In this document: positions 12,844 to 17,775 of the stretch, piece by piece
How the letters are laid out: every line of letters starts with the position of its first letter
How positions within the stretch are numbered: position 1 is the stretch's first letter
Assembly (NCBI GenBank): GCA_029288535.1
Contig: JARIGY010000085.1
Coordinates: 1-17,775, forward strand
DNA length: 17,775 nt
Reading direction: 5' to 3'
Origin: Candidatus Tayloriibacteriota bacterium
GTDB lineage: Bacteria > Patescibacteriota > Minisyncoccia > Phycocordibacterales > JAKAEA01
The notes under the pieces: generated by a model
Told to the model about the DNA's origin: nothing
What the model saw: only the letters and a program-made list of their open reading frames with translations
Databases searched by the model: none
Program-made: the position numbers and the translations under genes

Positions 12844-13947
12844 TTAAATTTTAAACTCCATCACATCCCCGTCCTTCACAATATATTCCTTGCCTTCAGT
12901 GCGAAGCAAACCTTTTTCTTTTGCAGCGGCAAACGAGCCAGCTTCGAGAAGCTTGTCCCACTCGATCACTTCGGCGCGAACGAATTTATCTTTAAAATCT
13001 GTATGAATCGCCGTACCCGCCATTGGCGCGGTCCAGCCTTTGCCGATAGTCCACGCCCGCGTTTCTTTTTCTCCGGTTGTAAAATAGGTAATGAGATTCA
13101 ACAGATCGTAGCCGGTGCGGATGAGGTCGTTGATACCATCATCATGATTTTCGGCTGCAAGAGCTTCACGCATCTCGGCTTTTTCTGCACCTTCAAAATC
13201 TTTCAACTCTTCTTCTATTCTCGCATCGACAATAACCCACTTTGCTTTTGAAGCTTCAAGAAATTTCATAAGCGCATCCCAGCGCGCGTCTTTTATTTCA
13301 TCAAGATTTTTCCCTCCCGCTTTTTTATTCAAAACATACATCATCGGCTTGATCGTCAACAAGTGAGTTTGTTTCCATGCCGGCATTTCGGCTTCTGTTG
13401 GAGTTACTGTCGAGGCAAGTTCGCCAGCCTGTAAAGCCGCGTCTATGCGTTGTAGCAAGCCATGTTCAAGCACGGCTGCCTTGTCGCCTTTCTTGGCGTC
13501 TTTGGCGACATTGCCGAGGCGCTTGGTGACAGTCTGCATATCGGCCAGGATAAGTTCCAGGTTGATAACTTCAATATCAGAAACAGGATTTATTTTTCCG
13601 TCGACGTGAATGATATTTTCATCATCGAAAATACGCACGACTTGGGCGATAGCGTCCGTCTCGCGGATGTTCGTCAAAAACTGGTTGCCTAAGCCTTCGC
13701 CTTCCGACGCGCCTTTTACCAAACCGGCAATGTCTACAAACTCGACCGCCGCGGGGACGGTCTTCTGGGTCTTGGAAAATTCGGCAAGCTTATGAAGCCG
13801 CTCGTCTGGAACGATAACGACACCGACCGAAGGGTCGATAGTCGCAAACGGATAATTAGCAGCAAGCACGCTCTTTTTTGTAAGCGCGTTAAAAAGGGTT
13901 GATTTGCCAACGTTAGGAAGACCGACGATACCGATGGATAATGACAT
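12844..13947 (-). CDS. ychF: Redox-regulated ATPase/GTPase YchF (Obg family)
   Basis: A 367-residue Obg-family P-loop protein, full length for the family. Walker [10 protein letters not shown] is at 9-17. [13 protein letters not shown] follows, then the [21 protein letters not shown]3 region. The NKKAGGKN segment replaces the NKxD specificity motif, which in YchF shifts preference to ATP. The C-terminal TGS-like domain ([38 protein letters not shown]) is intact, ending in DGDVMEFKI. YchF binds ribosomes and negatively regulates stress responses in several bacteria. It has its own promoter and a strong terminator, so it is monocistronic. Confidence 0.97.
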   Translation of the reverse strand: MSLSIGIVGLPNVGKSTLFNALTKKSVLAANYPFATIDPSVGVVIVPDERLHKLAEFSKTQKTVPAAVEFVDIAGLVKGASEGEGLGNQFLTNIRETDAIAQVVRIFDDENIIHVDGKINPVSDIEVINLELILADMQTVTKRLGNVAKDAKKGDKAAVLEHGLLQRIDAALQAGELASTVTPTEAEMPAWKQTHLLTIKPMMYVLNKKAGGKNLDEIKDARWDALMKFLEASKAKWVIVDARIEEELKDFEGAEKAEMREALAAENHDDGINDLIRTGYDLLNLITYFTTGEKETRAWTIGKGWTAPMAGTAIHTDFKDKFVRAEVIEWDKLLEAGSFAAAKEKGLLRTEGKEYIVKDGDVMEFKI

Positions 13948-13955
13948 AGAGCACT

Positions 13956-13983
13956 ACTATAGCAGTAAATGAATAGTTATCAA
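13956..13983 (-). promoter_or_regulatory. Promoter of ychF
   Basis: Minus-strand TTGATA (5/6 to the -35), 16 bases, then TGC-TATAGT (13956-13964), with eight bases to the ATG at 13947. The -35 overlaps the TGA stop of the upstream Nudix-like gene. This is the most complete promoter in the window. No Shine-Dalgarno site is present and the leader would be at most one or two bases. Confidence 0.75.
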
Positions 13984-14747
13984 ATTTGCAGAAGCTTTGC
14001 CGTAAGATGCTTATTCATGCTTTTATGATTATTCAAAACAGTTAGATATTCTTCTCTTGAAAATAAGCGGATGGATTTTATATCAGCATCCTTATTATCT
14101 TGAAACCTTTTCAATAACACGTCGGAAGAGATATCGAGGACAACTTCAAAATAAAAGGCGACATTCGTCCTATATTCTAAATAGATTGTCTGTAGGTATG
14201 ATTGTCGGATATCCGCTTCAGTAATGCCAGCCTCTTCTTTAAGCTCATTGTAAAATGACCTGAAAACATCATTGCCGTTATTCATCAGAACATTCGTTTC
14301 CATAATACCGCCGACCAAATCAATGGCATTGAGGTTCATTGATCTGCCTGTCAGTTCTACCATCAGATAAAGATCGTCAGAAGTCTTAATCGAAGCGGAA
14401 GAAAAGCACCCCTTGCGATAATATTCTTCAGGCAAATCAAAGTATTCCGGGATCACTATTAAGCCATCCCGCACTTTGTATTCTATCGTTCCAAAATCAA
14501 TGCTGATTTTCCCTTCTTTTTCCTGAATAGAGTTCAATCTATAAGAAATACCGTTATAGCAGATCTGGCCGTTTTCTTCTGCTTTTTTTACTTTCGCCTG
14601 CCACACACTCTCAAGTTCAACCTCGATCGCAGGATCAACCTTTCTATCAGACGCACTGACAGAAACTTCTAGATCATTGGGTTTAAATTTTCCAGTTACT
14701 AAAATTCTTGGTAGGTCCATATGGGTAATATTAATTTTTGACTTCAC
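13980..14747 (-). CDS. Divergent Nudix protein, NUDT22-like
   Basis: 255 residues if read from GTG at 14747 (17-base overlap with the upstream gene), or 246 from ATG at 14720; neither has a Shine-Dalgarno site. The N-terminal part has VWQAKVKKAEENGQICYNGI followed by SYRL, reminiscent of the NG-x-x-(F/Y)RL element of NUDT22-type UDP-sugar pyrophosphatases. The Nudix core is LVGGIME (144-150), then NELKEEAGI (167-175). The REUXEE Arg is replaced by Asn, and the loop between the Gly pair and this helix is about six residues longer than canonical. Metal-binding Glu168, Glu171 and Glu172 remain. It closes an AT-rich three-gene cassette. The family call is from motif pattern only. Confidence 0.6.
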   Translation of the reverse strand: MKSKINITHMDLPRILVTGKFKPNDLEVSVSASDRKVDPAIEVELESVWQAKVKKAEENGQICYNGISYRLNSIQEKEGKISIDFGTIEYKVRDGLIVIPEYFDLPEEYYRKGCFSSASIKTSDDLYLMVELTGRSMNLNAIDLVGGIMETNVLMNNGNDVFRSFYNELKEEAGITEADIRQSYLQTIYLEYRTNVAFYFEVVLDISSDVLLKRFQDNKDADIKSIRLFSREEYLTVLNNHKSMNKHLTAKLLQI

Positions 14748-15408
14748 CTAAATGCGCATGATCATTCCATACCCAAAGCCACCACGGAGCATTCTTATCT
14801 TTATCGCCAAAACCAGGTACAGCTTCATCATCTATATCATAGCCAAGTACGGTAATACCGGTATTTTCCATATGGAAGCTGCGGATACATCGTTCGCATT
14901 CTTCCCCTTTTAAATCATTTCCAAATAAAACACAGGCAATGATGATTCTTAGAATAAAACCGTGAGTAACTACTAATATGGTATCTTCTGGTCGTTGGGC
15001 TAAATGATCAAGCACAGCAAATGCTCGATTTTTAAGATCATCAAAATTTTCTTCATCAGAAAATCGCCAATTTGGTTTAGAAAAGTTTGCTTTAATTTCT
15101 TCTTCTGCCCTACATGCTATTGGATTATCCTTTGGCTTACCCAGAACTTCAGATGGCCTCCTTCTCTCAACAAATAAGTCAGAATATTCAATTGGTTTTG
15201 GCACTTTCCTGAGGATAAAGTCAGCCGTCTCCTTCGCTCTGGCCATGGTAGAAGAAAGAATTATTTCTATTGGCAATTTTGCACAGCGTTCAGCAACAAA
15301 AGCAGCTTGCGACCTGCCTTTCTCAGTCAACCCTGTTGCGGCAGTTTGCCTGATCGGACCGCTATTACCTTCACTTTCACCATGCCGTACAAAATAAACC
15401 TTTTTCAT
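14731..15408 (-). CDS. Histidine phosphatase superfamily protein
   Basis: A 225-residue branch-1 histidine phosphatase. YFVRHGESEGN (residues 5-15) carries nucleophile His9. LSSTMARAKETA (51-62) holds the second conserved Arg and Glu81 in VERRRP is the likely acid. VTHGFILR contains the second catalytic His149. The C-terminal ~35 residues are unusual, rich in Trp and Asp and ending PWWLWVWNDHAHLGEVKN. Substrates in this superfamily range from sugar phosphates to nucleotides, RNA and phosphoproteins. It starts nine bases after the RtcB-like gene and overlaps the NUDT22-like gene, so the three are one transcription unit. Confidence 0.92.
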   Translation of the reverse strand: MKKVYFVRHGESEGNSGPIRQTAATGLTEKGRSQAAFVAERCAKLPIEIILSSTMARAKETADFILRKVPKPIEYSDLFVERRRPSEVLGKPKDNPIACRAEEEIKANFSKPNWRFSDEENFDDLKNRAFAVLDHLAQRPEDTILVVTHGFILRIIIACVLFGNDLKGEECERCIRSFHMENTGITVLGYDIDDEAVPGFGDKDKNAPWWLWVWNDHAHLGEVKN

Positions 15409-15417
15409 ATGGTTGAT

Positions 15418-16521
15418 CTATTTATCGTTATGGTAGCTATAAATCTGCTTGAAAGTCCCAACTACGTTGCCTGGACACTTCTCTAGAATATCAGAAACAA
15501 TTTTCGGTGTACCATCAATCTCATCAAACGATCTTAAAACCATTTCATGCCTTCCCTTAAGCGCATCATCTAAAAGATATTCAATGCCGTTTACCTTCAG
15601 TGCATTAGAAAGATATTCCACTTTAGGAGGCGCACTTGCTTTCATGCCAAGACCATGCGGAGTAAGAAGTAGTTTATCTTTACCATTCTGAATAAAATTC
15701 TTACCGGTAAATTGCGGCTGTATGAAGAATAGCGGCTTCCCTGGATCCGTAAGCAGCAGATAAAAATCTTGAGCATTCCATTGGCACCCAATGGCTACGG
15801 ATGATTCCGTTGGCATTCCATAATGCTGCACATTCAGAATTTCCTTATCAATTCGGCTGCCACCAACCAGCGTTTCAGCAAAAAATTGATGCCGCACTCT
15901 ATTGTACTCTTCAAGTATCATAGCTCGTTTTGCGAACAGCTCTGCTTTTAGGCCTGAAATGTACCTGATATATCGAGACGAATCTTCATCCCTAAAAATT
16001 TCAATGCTGTCATAAAACCAATTACCCTGTGTCGGGTAAAGACCATTGTACTGTTTCTTGAATTCGCTTGCCGAAGAATGCTGCAACAAATAATATCCAT
16101 CAGGCACAACAGATGAACCCCGCACTTCCCCGTATGTTATGAAATGGTTGCCTTTGGCAAAATTCCAAACATACGTTGTTTGGGGAACGATATTGATCGC
16201 TTTTTCAACAAGAGTGTCAAATTCCTCTTTACTGGCTATAGGCTGAGAAAGCCTAAAAAGACTAATGCCGCAAGAATTAACCGTAGTGTCGACTGGGATG
16301 AACGGAACAGTTGTTGTCCATGTATAATAAGCTCCCGTAAAAAATCCACCGTGGATTCTTTGTACATTGCTTGGGAAACCTAAATCAGGCATTGCATAGA
16401 TTTCTGCATGTTGCTCTGAGCCTGACAACTTTGTAGCTAGTTTCCCCAACAGATATTCAGTCTTTTCTAGATGTTTTAAAATTTCTATCTGCGTTTCATC
16501 ATTCAAGGTCAGATTTACCAT
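15418..16521 (-). CDS. Divergent RtcB-like protein (RNA ligase superfamily)
   Basis: A 367-residue protein with no obvious close family, but its motifs run in the same order as RtcB 3'-phosphate RNA ligases. AMPDLGFP (43-50) matches MPDxHxG. VPFIPVDTTVNSCGISLFRL (72-91) matches the GYDINCG segment and keeps Cys84. AKGNHF (122-127) matches GSGNHF and keeps His126. LLQHSS (145-150) matches VHTGSRG and keeps His148. NVQHYG (230-235) matches AHNxG, and TPHGLGM (287-293) matches CHGAGR and keeps His289, the guanylylated position. FDEIDGTPKIVSDI near the end matches the EEAPxAYKNVD segment. Missing are the Asp before Cys84 (Val81), the GSRG loop and the HRKGA motif with its metal-binding His. Ligase activity is therefore doubtful. 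It leads an AT-rich operon. Confidence 0.7.
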   Translation of the reverse strand: MVNLTLNDETQIEILKHLEKTEYLLGKLATKLSGSEQHAEIYAMPDLGFPSNVQRIHGGFFTGAYYTWTTTVPFIPVDTTVNSCGISLFRLSQPIASKEEFDTLVEKAINIVPQTTYVWNFAKGNHFITYGEVRGSSVVPDGYYLLQHSSASEFKKQYNGLYPTQGNWFYDSIEIFRDEDSSRYIRYISGLKAELFAKRAMILEEYNRVRHQFFAETLVGGSRIDKEILNVQHYGMPTESSVAIGCQWNAQDFYLLLTDPGKPLFFIQPQFTGKNFIQNGKDKLLLTPHGLGMKASAPPKVEYLSNALKVNGIEYLLDDALKGRHEMVLRSFDEIDGTPKIVSDILEKCPGNVVGTFKQIYSYHNDK

Positions 16522-16529
16522 TCCTCAAG

Positions 16530-16535
16530 ATTATC
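16530..16535 (-). promoter_or_regulatory. Possible -10 of the RtcB-like operon
   Basis: Minus-strand GATAAT with eight bases to the ATG at 16521, the same spacing as at ychF and the DUF8128 gene, but without a TGn extension or convincing -35. A GAGGA immediately before the ATG is too close to serve as a normal Shine-Dalgarno site. Transcription from the ABC exporter gene, 53 bases upstream, is an alternative. Confidence 0.35.
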
Positions 16536-16574
16536 AAAAAATATGAGAGTAGCAAATGTATATTTTTATAGCTA

Positions 16575-17775
16575 TCAAATCTTCTGCTTGTCCCAGAAAT
16601 CCCGGAATCTGCCGTCGCTTGCGTAGAGCGCGTCAAACGTCCCCTCTTCGATTATCTTTCCGCTCTCTATCACGATAATCCGATCCATTTCCTTTATCGT
16701 CGAAAGCCGATGAGCAATGACTACGGCAGTGACATCCTTGAAAAATTTCTTGAATGAATCCTGGATTTTCTGTTCCGACTCGACATCGAGATGCGATGTG
16801 GCTTCGTCCAGAAAAAGGATTTCCGGCATTTTGAATACTGCCCGGGCGATGCCGAGCCGCTGGCGTTCGCCTCCGGAAAGTTTGACGCCTTTTTCTCCGA
16901 TAAGCGTTTCAATGCCGTCTTTCAGTTTCGGCAGGAAATCCCGGACATGGGCAATGTCGAGCGAGCGCTCAAACAAGGCCTCGTTACCTATCTCATCGCT
17001 ATTTGCCAGCACGACATTCTGCTTGAGTGACATATTGAACACTTCAGTTTCCTGAAGCACGGCGGCAATATGTTTTACATAGCTCGATTTCCTAATGGAT
17101 TTGAGCGGAGTGTCGCCGATAAGAATCTCCCCTTCGTAATTTTCATACTCTTTGAGCAGCAGCTTGAAGAGCGTCGACTTGCCTGCGCCGGACAGGCCGA
17201 CAATGCCAACTTTTTCGCCTTTCCGAATTTCCAGATCGATGCCTTTTAAAACAACATTATCGCCATACATGAAAGAAAGGTTTTTCATCCGCACCGTGCT
17301 CCATTGCTTGGGAAAATCAAGCTTGCCGTCTTCGCTGTCGATTTCTATCGGTTCATCCAGCATATCCGTAAGCCTGCCGACATTGGCCTTGTACGTCGCA
17401 AGTTCCTGCGTCACATCGGAAAGGTTGCCGATCGAGTTCGTGAGCGTATTGAAGTAGCCGTAAAACAAAATGAGAAAGCTTGCCTGGTACTGGCCTCTGA
17501 AAATATTCCAGATGACGAAAATGAAAAGCGCGATGCGGCCGATACCCTCCCACAGGCCGCGAAGCAGCACGGCCGTCTGAAACCAGAAAACGCGCTTCTT
17601 GGCTTTCTGCACATAATCGACAGCTCCGTCCCGGGCAACATCGAGTATTTTTTGAGCCATGCCGAGGACCTTGATAGTCCTGATATTCGAAACGATCTCA
17701 TAGAACAAGCCGGTAATTTCCTCATCTTTGACGTTGACCGCCCTCATGGCTTTGATGGCCCGGGACCGGGTAAAC
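16575..17775 (-). CDS. ABC exporter, transmembrane-NBD half transporter (5' end outside window)
   Basis: The frame is open to the window edge: nine codons upstream of the Met at 17747 read FTRSRAIKA, so that Met is internal. The visible part is the end of an ABC type-1 exporter membrane domain (segments in LLRGLWEGIGRIALFIFVIW and ASFLILFYGYFNTLTNSIG), then a complete nucleotide-binding domain. Counting from Met 17747, it has Walker A GLSGAGKST (184-192), Q-loop Gln232, signature LSGGE (290-294), Walker B ILFLDE (310-315) and H-loop His346. It is of the lipid A/multidrug/peptide exporter type and works as a dimer or with a partner half. The substrate is unknown. Sampled lines are GC-rich (39/60 at 17521), unlike the cassette that follows. 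Confidence 0.93.
   Translation of the reverse strand, partial: FTRSRAIKAMRAVNVKDEEITGLFYEIVSNIRTIKVLGMAQKILDVARDGAVDYVQKAKKRVFWFQTAVLLRGLWEGIGRIALFIFVIWNIFRGQYQASFLILFYGYFNTLTNSIGNLSDVTQELATYKANVGRLTDMLDEPIEIDSEDGKLDFPKQWSTVRMKNLSFMYGDNVVLKGIDLEIRKGEKVGIVGLSGAGKSTLFKLLLKEYENYEGEILIGDTPLKSIRKSSYVKHIAAVLQETEVFNMSLKQNVVLANSDEIGNEALFERSLDIAHVRDFLPKLKDGIETLIGEKGVKLSGGERQRLGIARAVFKMPEILFLDEATSHLDVESEQKIQDSFKKFFKDVTAVVIAHRLSTIKEMDRIIVIESGKIIEEGTFDALYASDGRFRDFWDKQKI

Overview
The window most likely comes from a Patescibacteria (Candidate Phyla Radiation) genome, probably a Parcubacteria-type lineage. The evidence is the gene content: a DUF8128-like membrane protein without an ATPase, a sigma-region-4/HARE-HTH protein, a DUF5671-type membrane protein with a pilin-like tail, an ATP-cone/nuclease fusion, and a LeuRS carrying a Nudix insertion. 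Genes are compact and nearly all on the minus strand. TGA is used as a stop (mltG and the 13980 gene), so this is not a code-25 lineage. The taxonomic call is an inference from family content; no rRNA is present.

Layout in transcription order (right to left). 16575-17775: 3' part of an ABC exporter running off the window. 13980-16521: an AT-rich three-gene cassette of a very divergent RtcB-like protein, a histidine phosphatase and a NUDT22-like Nudix protein. 12844-13947: ychF. 11652-12843: accessory interval with a Nudix gene, two plus-strand structured RNA loci (one with a 14-codon ORF behind a Shine-Dalgarno site), degenerate repeats and terminators. 7764-11633: DUF5671-like membrane protein followed directly by leuS, which carries an internal Nudix domain and an in-frame palindromic insertion. 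6637-7668: sigma4/HARE regulator. 3359-6608: DUF8128-like protein, mltG and mnmA as a tight operon. 2488-3354: ATP-cone/nuclease. 1409-2427: DUF7282-like lipid- or membrane-anchored protein overlapping an MgtC-type membrane protein. 104-1388: Cas4/RecB-like nuclease and HIT protein.

Two expression styles are visible. At least five genes have an extended -10 (TGn-TATAAT-like) or a plain -10 placed 6-8 bases before the start codon, with no Shine-Dalgarno site. This predicts leaderless or nearly leaderless mRNAs. The accessory Nudix gene and the 14-codon ORF instead have a strong AAAGGAG six bases before ATG.

The best candidates for undescribed biology are the Nudix domain inside the LeuRS editing domain, the RtcB-like/phosphatase/Nudix cassette whose RtcB homologue has lost part of its active site, and the two plus-strand structured RNA loci around the accessory Nudix gene.
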